Shown: positions 16,468-24,422 of the stretch, in pieces | How the letters are laid out: each line of letters begins with the position of its first letter | How positions within the stretch are numbered: the stretch's first letter is position 1 | DNA from: an uncultured Enterococcus sp. | GTDB lineage: Bacteria; Bacillota; Bacilli; Lactobacillales; Enterococcaceae | DNA: 41,458 nt | NCBI GenBank assembly: GCA_946409145.1 | Contig: CAMJVA010000001.1 | Span: forward strand, 1 to 41,458 | Direction: 5' to 3' | Program-made: the position numbers and the translations under genes | Notes under the pieces: generated by a model | The model's database searches: none | What the model saw: the letters and a program-made list of their open reading frames with translations, nothing else | What the model was told of the DNA's origin: nothing

Positions 16468-16908
16468 ATGAAACTTCATGAAATGAAAGTACCAGAAGGC
16501 TCTCGGCAAGTACGTAACCGTGTAGGTCGTGGAACTTCTTCTGGCAACGGTAAAACAAGTGGCCGAGGACAAAAAGGGCAAAAAGCTCGTTCCGGTGGCG
16601 GTGTTCGTTTAGGTTTTGAAGGTGGACAAACACCATTGTTCCGTCGCCTACCAAAACGTGGATTTACTAATGTAAATCGTAAAGAATATGCTATTGTTAA
16701 CTTCGACATTTTGAATCGCTTTGAAGATGGAGCAGAAGTTACGCCAACTGCTTTGGTTGAAGCTGGTTACATCAAAGATGAAAAAGCTGGAATCAAAGTG
16801 TTAGCTAACGGCGAACTTGAAAGAAAATTAACTGTTAAAGCAGCTAAATTCTCTAAAGCAGCTCAAGAAGCGATTGAAGCTCGTGGTGGATCAATCGAGG
16901 TGATCTAA
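16468..16908 (+). CDS. rplO: 50S ribosomal protein L15
   Basis: Large-subunit protein L15, 146 aa. The glycine- and arginine-rich N-terminal extension (NRVGRGTSSGNGKTSGRGQK) that threads into 23S rRNA is clear, followed by the globular domain with LTVKAAKFSKAAQEAIE. The ATG is behind AAGGAGG. Its stop overlaps the secY start by one base (TAATG). Confidence 0.98.
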   Translation: MKLHEMKVPEGSRQVRNRVGRGTSSGNGKTSGRGQKGQKARSGGGVRLGFEGGQTPLFRRLPKRGFTNVNRKEYAIVNFDILNRFEDGAEVTPTALVEAGYIKDEKAGIKVLANGELERKLTVKAAKFSKAAQEAIEARGGSIEVI

Positions 16909-18206
16909 TGTTCAAACTTTTAAAAGACGCTTTTAAAGTCAAAGACATTCGATCTAAAATTTTATTTACAGTGGGTGTGTTATTTGTCTTCCGTCTTGGA
17001 AGTCAAATCACTGTCCCTGGAATAAATGCAAGTGCCTTAAATGAACTAGCAGAGTTACCATTTTTTAATATGTTAAATATGGTTTCCGGTTCAGCCTTGC
17101 AACAATTTTCTGTTTTCTCCATGGGAGTTTCTCCTTACATTACAGCTTCAATCGTTATCCAACTTTTACAAATGGATATTGTTCCGAAGTTTGTAGAGTG
17201 GGGCAAACAAGGGGAAGTTGGTCGTAAAAAATTAAATCAAGCTACTCGTTGGTTGACACTGGTCTTAGGATTCGTGCAATCAGTGGGATTAACAGCTGGA
17301 TTTAATGCTTTAGGATCAAATTTCAATTTAGTAGAAGATCAAACAGTGACCAGCTATGTGCTCATTGGGTTGATTTTAACTGCTGGAACCATGTTTGTAA
17401 CTTGGATGGGTGAACAAATTACTGAAAAAGGTTTAGGTAATGGCGTTTCTCTTATTATCTTTGCAGGAATTATTTCCCGCTTGCCTTATTCTTTAGTTGA
17501 ATTATATGAAGATATGTTTGTGAACGTGAGTGATAGTGAAATTGTGCCAAACATTATTTTTGCTGTTCTTTTAGTCATCGCTGTATTACTAATTGTGACT
17601 GTAACAACGTTTGTCCAACAAGCAGAACGGAAAATTCCAATTCAGTATACGAAACGCTCTTCTGGAGCGCCAAGTAGTAGTTATCTTCCATTAAAAGTTA
17701 ACGCTGCAGGAGTTATTCCAGTTATTTTTGCTAGTTCATTTATCTCCACTCCAAATGCCATCTTACAATTTTTCAACACTTCTTATAGTGGAGAAACTTG
17801 GTACGACACTTTAAGTGCTATTTTCAGTTATTCAACAGTCCCTGGGGCAATTGTTTATACTGTGTTAATTGTCGCTTTCACTTTCTTTTATGCTTTTGTT
17901 CAAGTTAACCCTGAGAAATTAGCGGAAAACTTAGCAAAACAAGGAAGTTACATTCCAAGTGTGCGTCCTGGTAAAGGAACAGAAGATTATGTTTCTAAAT
18001 TATTAATGCGCTTATCTACTGTAGGATCCATCTTTTTAGGTGCCATTGCTGTTATTCCAATTATTGCCCAAATGCTCTTTAACTTACCTTCATCCATTGG
18101 ACTTGGAGGAACAAGTTTATTAATTGTCATTGGGGTAGCATTAGAAACAGCAAAACAGTTAGAAGGTTTATTATTAAAACGCCAATATACTGGCTTTATT
18201 AATTAA
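16908..18206 (+). CDS. secY: protein translocase subunit SecY
   Basis: Channel-forming subunit of the Sec translocon, 432 aa, with about ten membrane helices. The first cytoplasmic segment FKVKDIRSKILFTVGVLFVF, the loop AERKIPIQYTKR and the later YIPSVRPGKGTEDYVSK are conserved SecY landmarks, the last two near the ribosome- and SecA-binding loops. The start overlaps the rplO stop by one base. It is followed by 57 bases that contain a strong hairpin and then adk. Confidence 0.97.
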   Translation: MFKLLKDAFKVKDIRSKILFTVGVLFVFRLGSQITVPGINASALNELAELPFFNMLNMVSGSALQQFSVFSMGVSPYITASIVIQLLQMDIVPKFVEWGKQGEVGRKKLNQATRWLTLVLGFVQSVGLTAGFNALGSNFNLVEDQTVTSYVLIGLILTAGTMFVTWMGEQITEKGLGNGVSLIIFAGIISRLPYSLVELYEDMFVNVSDSEIVPNIIFAVLLVIAVLLIVTVTTFVQQAERKIPIQYTKRSSGAPSSSYLPLKVNAAGVIPVIFASSFISTPNAILQFFNTSYSGETWYDTLSAIFSYSTVPGAIVYTVLIVAFTFFYAFVQVNPEKLAENLAKQGSYIPSVRPGKGTEDYVSKLLMRLSTVGSIFLGAIAVIPIIAQMLFNLPSSIGLGGTSLLIVIGVALETAKQLEGLLLKRQYTGFIN

Positions 18207-18216
18207 GTTTGAATTC

Positions 18217-18238
18217 GTGTTGGAGTTTTCTCCAACAC
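18217..18238 (+). other. intercistronic hairpin between secY and adk
   Basis: Perfect 9 bp stem GTGTTGGAG / CTCCAACAC with a TTTT loop. No T tract follows, so it should not terminate efficiently. It could act as an RNA stability or processing element that separates expression of secY and adk. Confidence 0.6.
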
Positions 18239-18263
18239 CATTCTCACATTAGGAGGGTGACCT

Positions 18264-18911
18264 ATGAACCTCATTTTAATGGGGCTACCTGGTGCAGGTA
18301 AGGGAACACAAGCCGAAAAAATTATTGATCAATACCACATTCCGCACATCTCAACTGGGGATATGTTTAGAGCCGCTATTTCAAAAGGAACTGAACTAGG
18401 TCTTAAAGCTAAAGCTTTTATGGATCAAGGAGAATTAGTTCCAGATGAAATCACCAACGGTATCGTGAAAGAACGTCTTGCCCAAGGAGATACTCAGGAT
18501 GGCTTTTTATTAGATGGATTTCCTAGAACTTTAGAACAAGCACAAGCTTTAGATGAAATTTTAGGTCAACTTAATAAAAAACTAGATGCAGTAATTGATA
18601 TTAAAGTGGAACCGGATGTTTTGATTGACCGTCTTTCAGGTCGTTTCATTTGTAAAAAATGTGGCGCTACCTATCATAAGACGTTTAATCCCCCTAAAGT
18701 AGAAGGAACTTGCGATCGCTGTGGTGGTCATGAGTTTTATCAACGGGAAGACGACAAACCGGAAACAGTTAAAAATCGGCTTACAGTTAACATTAAAAAT
18801 TCTGAACCTATTTTAGCTTATTACAAAGAGCAAGGTTTAGTTCAAGAAGTTAACGGTGATCGAGACATTGAAGAAGTATTCGTCGATGTCAAAAAAATCA
18901 TTGAAGCTTAG
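18264..18911 (+). CDS. adk: adenylate kinase
   Basis: Cytoplasmic enzyme converting ATP and AMP to two ADP, 215 aa, the long-lid type. The P-loop GLPGAGKGT is at residues 7-15, and DGFPRT at 84-89 is the AMP-binding segment. The lid carries four cysteines at 130, 133, 150 and 153 (CKKC and CDRC), the zinc-binding form found in many Gram-positives. The ATG is behind AGGAGGGTG. Unlike in Bacillus, no methionine aminopeptidase gene follows before infA. Confidence 0.98.
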   Translation: MNLILMGLPGAGKGTQAEKIIDQYHIPHISTGDMFRAAISKGTELGLKAKAFMDQGELVPDEITNGIVKERLAQGDTQDGFLLDGFPRTLEQAQALDEILGQLNKKLDAVIDIKVEPDVLIDRLSGRFICKKCGATYHKTFNPPKVEGTCDRCGGHEFYQREDDKPETVKNRLTVNIKNSEPILAYYKEQGLVQEVNGDRDIEEVFVDVKKIIEA

Positions 18912-18935
18912 ATTTCGTAGCTAGGGTTAAACCCC

Positions 18936-18965
18936 TTGTCAATTACCCCTTCGTTGTGGTAAAAT
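18936..18965 (+). promoter_or_regulatory. internal promoter before infA
   Basis: TTGTCA (18936-18941), an 18-base spacer, then TAAAAT (18960-18965) with TGG just upstream, making an extended -10. The predicted start near 18972 leaves about 110 bases of leader that contain a 14-base perfect palindrome (18989-19002) and a small GACT/AGTC hairpin (18976-18988). This would let infA to rplQ be transcribed independently of the S10-spc part. Confidence 0.75.
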
Positions 18966-19082
18966 ATACCAGTCTGACTTTAAGAGTCATCTTAATTAAG
19001 ATCTGTCAATCGTTTCAGGTGAGAGCAAGGGCTTTCGCCGTTTTATCGTGTTAAAGGCAAACAACTCAAGGAGGTACTAAGC

Positions 19083-19301
19083 GTGGCAAAAGATGATATG
19101 ATCGAAATCGAAGGAACTGTCGTGGAAACTTTGCCGAATGCAATGTTTAAGGTGGAATTAGCAAACGGCCACGTGGTCTTAGCTCATGTGTCTGGTAAAA
19201 TTAGAATGCATTATATTCGTATCTTACCAGGAGATAAGGTTACAGTGGAATTATCTCCCTACGATCTTTCCCGTGGTCGCATCACCTATCGCTTTAAATA
19301 A
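19083..19301 (+). CDS. infA: translation initiation factor IF-1
   Basis: Single OB-fold initiation factor, 72 aa, that occupies the A site of the 30S subunit. The sequence AKDDMIEIEGTVVETLPNAM and the ending DLSRGRITYRFK are standard. The start is GTG behind AAGGAGG. It is the first gene after the internal promoter and long leader, and is followed by 35 bases and rpmJ. Confidence 0.98.
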   Translation: MAKDDMIEIEGTVVETLPNAMFKVELANGHVVLAHVSGKIRMHYIRILPGDKVTVELSPYDLSRGRITYRFK

Positions 19302-19336
19302 TTGTACTCCGTAAATCTTTAGGAGGTAACTATCAA

Positions 19337-19453
19337 ATGAAAGTAAGACCAAGTGTCAAACCAATGTGTGAACATTGTAAAGTGATTCGCCGTAAGGGTA
19401 GAGTCATGGTAATTTGCCCAGCAAATCCAAAACATAAACAACGTCAAGGTTAA
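19337..19453 (+). CDS. rpmJ: 50S ribosomal protein L36, zinc-binding type
   Basis: Smallest large-subunit protein, 38 aa, starting MKVRPSVKPMCEHCKVIRRK behind AGGAGG. Zinc ligands Cys11, Cys14, Cys27 and His33 are all present, so this is the C+ form. It lies in its usual place between infA and rpsM, 17 bases before rpsM. Confidence 0.97.
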   Translation: MKVRPSVKPMCEHCKVIRRKGRVMVICPANPKHKQRQG

Positions 19454-19470
19454 TAGGAGGTGTAGTCCAA

Positions 19471-19836
19471 ATGGCTCGTATTGCAGGAGTAGATATTCCT
19501 CGTGATAAACGCGTAGTAGTTTCCTTAACATACATCTATGGAATCGGAGACACTACTGCTAAACAAATCCTGAAAAATGCAGGAGTTTCAGAAGATATTC
19601 GGGTAAGAGATCTTACCAACGATCAAACAGATGCTATTCGTGTTGAAGTTGACAAATTAAAAGTTGAAGGGGATCTTCGTCGTGAAGTGAACTTAAACAT
19701 CAAACGTTTAATGGAAATTAACTCATATCGTGGTATCCGTCACCGCCGGGGATTACCTGTTCGGGGACAAAATACTAAAAATAACGCTCGCACTCGTAAG
19801 GGTCCAGCGCGCGCTATTGCTGGTAAGAAAAAATAA
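19471..19836 (+). CDS. rpsM: 30S ribosomal protein S13
   Basis: Small-subunit head protein S13, 121 aa, forming bridges to L5 and contacting P-site tRNA through its basic tail. It begins ARIAGVDIPRDKRVVVSLTY and contains SYRGIRHRRGLPVRGQ and TRKGPARAIAGKKK at the C-terminus. The ATG is behind AGGAGG. Confidence 0.98.
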   Translation: MARIAGVDIPRDKRVVVSLTYIYGIGDTTAKQILKNAGVSEDIRVRDLTNDQTDAIRVEVDKLKVEGDLRREVNLNIKRLMEINSYRGIRHRRGLPVRGQNTKNNARTRKGPARAIAGKKK

Positions 19837-19859
19837 TCAGTGAAGGAGGTTAGTCATTC

Positions 19860-20249
19860 ATGGCACAAAAGAAAGTTAGTCGCAAACGCCGGGTGAAAAA
19901 AAATATTGAAATGGGAATCGCTCATATTCATTCCACTTTCAACAATACCATCGTCATGATCACTGACGCCCATGGAAATGCGTTGTCTTGGTCATCTGCA
20001 GGGGCATTAGGTTTCAAAGGTAGTAAAAAATCTACTCCATTTGCTGCACAAATGGCAGCAGAAACTGCTTGCAAAACTGCAATGGAACATGGTTTGAAAA
20101 CTGTTGAAGTAACTGTAAAAGGACCTGGTGCTGGTCGGGAAGCTGCCATTCGTTCATTACAAGCAGCAGGACTTGAAGTAACCGCTATTCGCGACGTTAC
20201 CCCAGTTCCTCATAACGGATGCCGCCCTCCAAAACGCCGTCGTGTTTAA
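19860..20249 (+). CDS. rpsK: 30S ribosomal protein S11
   Basis: Small-subunit platform protein S11, 129 aa, near the mRNA exit. It contains GIAHIHSTFNNTIVMITDAH, GPGAGREAAIRSLQAAGLEV and a C-terminal HNGCRPPKRRRV. The ATG is behind AAGGAGG. It is followed by 77 bases before rpoA with no recognizable promoter. Confidence 0.98.
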   Translation: MAQKKVSRKRRVKKNIEMGIAHIHSTFNNTIVMITDAHGNALSWSSAGALGFKGSKKSTPFAAQMAAETACKTAMEHGLKTVEVTVKGPGAGREAAIRSLQAAGLEVTAIRDVTPVPHNGCRPPKRRRV

Positions 20250-20326
20250 TGTGCGCTCCCTTTTGACAAATCATGAAACGTCATTGAACAAGACATTGTT
20301 CGTTTTGAAAGGGGTATAGGATAAGA

Positions 20327-21265
20327 ATGATCGAATTTGAAAAACCAAGAATCACTAAAATCGATGACGAAAAAGATTATGGCAAGTTCGTAGTTGAACC
20401 TTTAGAAAGAGGATACGGAACCACTTTAGGAAATTCCTTACGTCGGATTCTTTTATCTTCCTTACCAGGTGCAGCTATAACTAATCTACAAATCGATGGC
20501 GTCTTGCATGAATTTTCTACCATTAAAGGTGTTAGAGAAGACGTGACTCAAATTGTCTTAAACATCAAAGGTTTAGCTTTGAAACTCTATGCCCAAGAAG
20601 AAAAAACCTTAGAAATCGACATTACAGGACCAGCAGTTGTTACTGCCGGAGATATTATTGTAGATTCTGACGTGGAAATCTTAAATAAAGATTTATATAT
20701 TTGTTCCGTTGCTGAAGGAACAAACTTCCATGCTCGTTTAACAGTAAAACCTGGTCGTGGTTATGTTCAAGCAGACGAAAATAAAAGAGAAGATATGCCA
20801 ATTGGTGTTCTTCCCATCGATTCTATCTACACCCCAGTTCGCCGTGTTAACTATCAAGTAGAACGTGCTCGTATTGGGCATCGGGATGATTTTGATAAAT
20901 TAACTATGGAAGTCTGGACTGACGGTTCTATTATTCCCCAAGAAGCATTAAGTTTAGCCGCTAAGATTTTGACTGAACATTTAGATATCTTTGTTAACTT
21001 AACAGATGAAGCTAAAAATGCTGAAATTATGGTGGAAAAAGAAGAAACACAAAAAGAAAAAATGTTGGAAATGACCATCGAAGAGTTGGATCTTTCCGTT
21101 CGTTCTTACAATTGTTTGAAACGTGCTGGGATTAATACAGTTCAAGAATTAACTAACAAATCAGAACCAGAAATGATTAAAGTTAGAAATCTTGGTCGGA
21201 AGTCCTTAGAAGAAGTTAAGGCTAAACTTCATGATCTTGGCCTTGGCTTACGTAAAGACGATTAA
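20327..21265 (+). CDS. rpoA: RNA polymerase subunit alpha
   Basis: Alpha subunit of RNA polymerase, 312 aa. The N-terminal dimerization domain (about 1-230) has GYGTTLGNSLRRILLSSLPG. After a flexible linker, the C-terminal DNA- and activator-binding domain (about 245-312) has LDLSVRSYNCLKRAGINTV and NLGRKSLEEVKAKL. The ATG has only a modest ribosome binding site (TAGGA) with AAAGGGG farther upstream. It lies in the standard alpha-operon position between rpsK and rplQ. Confidence 0.98.
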   Translation: MIEFEKPRITKIDDEKDYGKFVVEPLERGYGTTLGNSLRRILLSSLPGAAITNLQIDGVLHEFSTIKGVREDVTQIVLNIKGLALKLYAQEEKTLEIDITGPAVVTAGDIIVDSDVEILNKDLYICSVAEGTNFHARLTVKPGRGYVQADENKREDMPIGVLPIDSIYTPVRRVNYQVERARIGHRDDFDKLTMEVWTDGSIIPQEALSLAAKILTEHLDIFVNLTDEAKNAEIMVEKEETQKEKMLEMTIEELDLSVRSYNCLKRAGINTVQELTNKSEPEMIKVRNLGRKSLEEVKAKLHDLGLGLRKDD

Positions 21266-21289
21266 CATCTACAAAGGAGGTACGTACAA

Positions 21290-21673
21290 GTGGGTTACCG
21301 TAAACTAGGACGCACATCTAGCCAACGTAAGGCGATGTTGCGCGACTTAACAACAGACCTTATCATCAACGAACGCATCGTTACAACTGAAGCTCGTGCT
21401 AAAGAAGTGCGTTCAACAGCAGAAAAAATGATTACTTTAGGCAAACGTGGCGATTTACACGCTAGACGTCAAGCAGCTGCTTTCATTAGAAATGAAGTAG
21501 CAGATGTTAGAGAAGAAGATGAAAAAGTTGTTATTGAAACAGCTCTACAAAAACTTTTCAACGACATTGCAGCTCGTTATAGCGAACGTCAAGGTGGATA
21601 CACTCGTATCTTAAAGATGGAACCACGTCGGGGCGACGCTGCTCCAATGGTCATCTTAGAACTTGTCAAATAA
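21290..21673 (+). CDS. rplQ: 50S ribosomal protein L17
   Basis: Large-subunit protein L17, 127 aa, at the tunnel exit. It opens GYRKLGRTSSQRKAMLRDL, with TEARAKEVRSTAEKMITLGK following, and ends with GDAAPMVILEL. The start is GTG behind AAAGGAGG. It closes the ribosomal cluster and is followed directly by a large structured element. Confidence 0.98.
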   Translation: MGYRKLGRTSSQRKAMLRDLTTDLIINERIVTTEARAKEVRSTAEKMITLGKRGDLHARRQAAAFIRNEVADVREEDEKVVIETALQKLFNDIAARYSERQGGYTRILKMEPRRGDAAPMVILELVK

Positions 21674-21681
21674 TTTTTTTG

Positions 21682-21800
21682 CATCACTTTTATGATGATT
21701 CTTATTGAGTGTTATGATGATGGAGAAATCCAAGTCTAGCTCTGCTTGCTTCCTGAGTTTGTGCCCAGGAAGCTAGCGCTCATCATAAGGTGTTTTTTTT
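21682..21800 (+). ncRNA. structured 3' element after rplQ with terminator (candidate L17 downstream element)
   Basis: A small hairpin (CATCA 21682-21686 with TGATG 21693-21697) precedes a larger fold. An outer 9 bp stem (TTATGATGA 21712-21720 with TCATCATAA 21780-21788) encloses an 8 bp inner stem (GCTTCCTG 21748-21755 with CAGGAAGC 21766-21773) and about 27 bases between the arms. Eight T residues follow at 21793-21800. A conserved RNA motif directly downstream of L17 genes in Firmicutes, the L17 downstream element, has been described. Position and complexity fit it, but I cannot confirm the consensus. It certainly looks like the terminator of the cluster. Confidence 0.65.
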
Positions 21801-21896
21801 ATCTAAAAAGGTGTCTTGACAGATAATACATAGAATAAAAAATTGAAAATTATCGTTATTTTTGGTAGTCTTAAGAAATGAGAGTTGGTGAAAATT

Positions 21897-22733
21897 TTGG
21901 ATGAAGTAATCTCTTTAAAAGATATTGTATTTCGTTATCAAGAAGATGAAGAACCTGCTTTAAAAGGGGTCTCTTTAAATATAAAACAGGGAGATTGGTG
22001 TGCAATTATTGGACCTAATGGCAGTGGTAAATCTACTTTAGCCAAAACCATTAATGGGTTAATTTTACCCCAATCAGGAACAGTAGAAGTGTGTCACTTA
22101 GCTATGACAGAAGAAAATTTATGGGACATTCGTAAAAATGTAGGGATGGTTTTCCAAAATCCTGACAATCAATTTGTTGGGGCTACTGTAGAAGACGACG
22201 TGGCTTTTGGTTTAGAAAATCAAGGAATTCCCCGAGAAGAAATGCTAACGCGAGTGAATGAAGCACTGCATTTAGTTCGCATGGATGATTTTAAAACCAG
22301 AGAACCTGCTCGACTTTCTGGAGGACAAAAACAACGGGTAGCGATTGCTGGAGTGGTTGCTTTACGGCCAAAAATTATTATTTTAGACGAAGCGACGAGT
22401 ATGTTAGATCCAGAAGGACGTAAAGAAGTCATTGAAACCATTCGCAAAGTAAAAGAAAAAGAAAACTTAACGGTGATTTCCATTACCCATGATATTGACG
22501 AAGCGGCTTTGGCCAACAAAATTTTTGTCATGGGCCAAGGAAAAATGAATTTATCTGGGACCCCAGAAGAAATTTTTTCTTACGGAGAAAATTTAATTGA
22601 AATGGGCTTAGATTTACCTTTTCCCGAAAAATTAAAAGCTGCCCTTAAGAAAAAAGGCCTGGAAGTTCCTCCTGGTTATTTAACAGAAGAAAGGATGTTG
22701 GACTGGTTATGGACATCACTTTTGAAAAAGTAG
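21897..22733 (+). CDS. ecfA1: ECF transporter energizing module ATPase EcfA1
   Basis: One of two ATPases that power the energy-coupling-factor transporters for vitamins and metals, 278 aa with the TTG at 21897. The frame is open from TTG 21885 and GTG 21888, but GGTGA at 21887-21891 is a plausible ribosome binding site for 21897, and MDEVISLKDIVFRYQ matches the usual start. Walker A GPNGSGKST is at about 39-47, LSGGQ at 140-144 and ILDEATSMLDPEG at about 162-174. A TTGACA at 21816-21821 lies upstream but no convincing -10 follows. The 3' end overlaps ecfA2 by 25 bases. Confidence 0.93.
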   Translation: MDEVISLKDIVFRYQEDEEPALKGVSLNIKQGDWCAIIGPNGSGKSTLAKTINGLILPQSGTVEVCHLAMTEENLWDIRKNVGMVFQNPDNQFVGATVEDDVAFGLENQGIPREEMLTRVNEALHLVRMDDFKTREPARLSGGQKQRVAIAGVVALRPKIIILDEATSMLDPEGRKEVIETIRKVKEKENLTVISITHDIDEAALANKIFVMGQGKMNLSGTPEEIFSYGENLIEMGLDLPFPEKLKAALKKKGLEVPPGYLTEERMLDWLWTSLLKK

Positions 22734-23575
22734 ATTTTACGTATCAACCAGGAACTCCCTTTGAAGAAAGGGCCTTGTTTGATTTAAATTTACACATTAA
22801 AGACGGTTCTTATACAGCTATTATTGGGCATACAGGAAGTGGCAAGTCTACCTTGTTGCAACATTTAAATGCTTTAGTGAAGCCTACAAAAGGCACTGTG
22901 ACCATTGGAGAGCGAGTTATTACTCCTGAAACGGATAATAAAAATTTAAAACCAGTGCGAAAAAAAGTGGGCATTGTTTTTCAATTTCCAGAAAGCCAAC
23001 TTTTTGAAGAAACAGTAGGATTAGATATTGCCTTTGGTCCGAGAAACTTTGGAGCAAGTAAAGAAGAAGGTTTGAAACTAGCCAAAGAAATGTTAGAGTT
23101 AGTGGGCCTTGATGAAAGTTTTCTAGAACGTTCTCCTTTTGAGCTTTCAGGAGGGCAAATGAGACGTGTGGCCATTGCTGGGGTTTTAGCCATGGAACCA
23201 GAAGTTTTAGTTTTAGATGAGCCTACAGCTGGACTTGATCCTGCAGGACGTAAAGAAATGATGGAAATGTTTTGGGATTTACATGTGAAAAAGAAAATGA
23301 CCTTGGTGTTAGTCACTCATTTAATGGACGATGTGGCTGATTACGCTGATGAGGCATTTATTTTAGAAAAAGGTCATTTGGTCAAACATGGAACGCCTAA
23401 AGAAGTTTTTCAAGATATTCCTTGGTTAGAGGAAAAACAATTAGGGGTCCCTCAAGCCACAGAATTTGCTAAAAAATTACAAGAAAAAGGGTTGCCTTTA
23501 AGAGAGTTACCTCTTACAGCGGATCAGTTAGCTGATGAACTGGAAGCCTTGTTAGAAAAAGGTGACCAAAAATGA
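22709..23575 (+). CDS. ecfA2: ECF transporter energizing module ATPase EcfA2
   Basis: Second ATPase of the ECF module, 288 aa. Walker A GHTGSGKST is at 40-48, LSGGQ at 146-150 and Walker B VLVLDE at 166-171. It is a paralogue of EcfA1, and the two form the heterodimer that docks on EcfT. The ATG lies 25 bases inside ecfA1, and its stop overlaps the ecfT start as ATGA, so all three are probably coupled. No substrate-binding S component is encoded here, so this is the shared (group II) module. Confidence 0.95.
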   Translation: MDITFEKVDFTYQPGTPFEERALFDLNLHIKDGSYTAIIGHTGSGKSTLLQHLNALVKPTKGTVTIGERVITPETDNKNLKPVRKKVGIVFQFPESQLFEETVGLDIAFGPRNFGASKEEGLKLAKEMLELVGLDESFLERSPFELSGGQMRRVAIAGVLAMEPEVLVLDEPTAGLDPAGRKEMMEMFWDLHVKKKMTLVLVTHLMDDVADYADEAFILEKGHLVKHGTPKEVFQDIPWLEEKQLGVPQATEFAKKLQEKGLPLRELPLTADQLADELEALLEKGDQK

Positions 23576-24369
23576 TGAATAAATTATTATTGGGTCGCTA
23601 TATTCCTGGAAATTCCCTTATTCACCAGCTTGACCCTAGAGCTAAGTTATTAGGCAGTTTTTATTTTATTATTATTATTTTCTTTGCGAATAATTGGCAG
23701 ACTTATTTACTCATGTTTTTATTTACTTTAGGGGCGATTTTACTGTCTGAAATTCCCTTGAGTTTCTTTTTACGAGGAGTGAAGCCATTAATTTGGCTCA
23801 TTATTTTTACTACGGCCTTGCAAGTTTTATTTACTCAAGGAGGTCAGTTGTATTTTTCCTGGTGGATTTTTTCCATTAGTGAATATGGTTTAATTAACGG
23901 TGCGTTTATTTTTTGCCGGTTTGTGTTAATTATTTGTATGTCGACTCTCTTAACTTTAACTACCGCACCTTTAGATTTAGCAGATGCTATTGAATTTTTA
24001 TTGCGTCCTTTAGGTTATTTGAAATTTCCCGTGCACACAGTTTCTTTAATGTTATCCATTGCCTTACGTTTTGTCCCCACTTTAATGGACGAAACGGAAA
24101 AAATTATGAATGCGCAACGGGCTCGAGGCGTCGATTTTGGAGCGGGAAATATTTTTGATAAAATGAAAGCTATTGTTCCTCTTTTAATTCCTTTGTTTGT
24201 GTCTAGTTTTAATCGGGCAGAACAATTAGCCAATGCTATGGAAGCAAGAGGCTACCAAGGAGGAGAAGGTCGGAGTAAGTATCGTCTTTTACATTGGAAA
24301 ATGCGAGATACTATTACGATTGTAGCTTTTGTTCTATTGACTGTTTTATTAATCTTACTTAGAAATTAA
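23572..24369 (+). CDS. ecfT: ECF transporter transmembrane coupling protein EcfT
   Basis: Membrane scaffold of ECF transporters, 265 aa, with several hydrophobic helices in the first two thirds. The two cytoplasmic coupling helices carry the Ala-Arg-Gly motifs that contact the ATPases: ARG at 184-186 (RARGVDF) and 225-227 (EARGYQGG). The gene overlaps ecfA2 by four bases and is followed by a terminator hairpin. Confidence 0.95.
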   Translation: MMNKLLLGRYIPGNSLIHQLDPRAKLLGSFYFIIIIFFANNWQTYLLMFLFTLGAILLSEIPLSFFLRGVKPLIWLIIFTTALQVLFTQGGQLYFSWWIFSISEYGLINGAFIFCRFVLIICMSTLLTLTTAPLDLADAIEFLLRPLGYLKFPVHTVSLMLSIALRFVPTLMDETEKIMNAQRARGVDFGAGNIFDKMKAIVPLLIPLFVSSFNRAEQLANAMEARGYQGGEGRSKYRLLHWKMRDTITIVAFVLLTVLLILLRN

Positions 24370-24372
24370 ATT

Positions 24373-24403
24373 AAAAGGTTGAGGCAACTGCCTCAACCTT
24401 TTT
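24373..24403 (+). terminator. terminator after ecfT
   Basis: Near-continuous inverted repeat (AAAAGGTTGAGGCA, two bases, TGCCTCAACCTTTT) ending in five T residues. Pairing next to the centre must open to form a loop. It lies between ecfT and truA. Only 19 bases remain before the truA start, so truA is probably transcribed mostly by read-through. Confidence 0.85.
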
Positions 24404-24422
24404 AAATGAAAGGAATTATCTT

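Noticed and set aside
16229..16654. 141-codon minus-strand reading frame opposite rpmD and rplO
   Set aside because: It overlaps rpmD and rplO, which are both clearly real, and has no family resemblance.
20250..20326. TTGACA-like promoter between rpsK and rpoA
   Set aside because: A TTGACA near 20263 has no acceptable -10 at 16-18 bases, so rpoA is probably co-transcribed with rpsK.
21682..21884. Riboswitch controlling the ecf genes
   Set aside because: The structured part ends in a terminator immediately after rplQ, with no alternative anti-terminator visible and no match to a vitamin riboswitch I know. It is better explained as an rplQ 3' element.
21878..21904. Nine-codon upstream reading frame (MRVGENFG) overlapping the ecfA1 start
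   Set aside because: No ribosome binding site and too short to judge.
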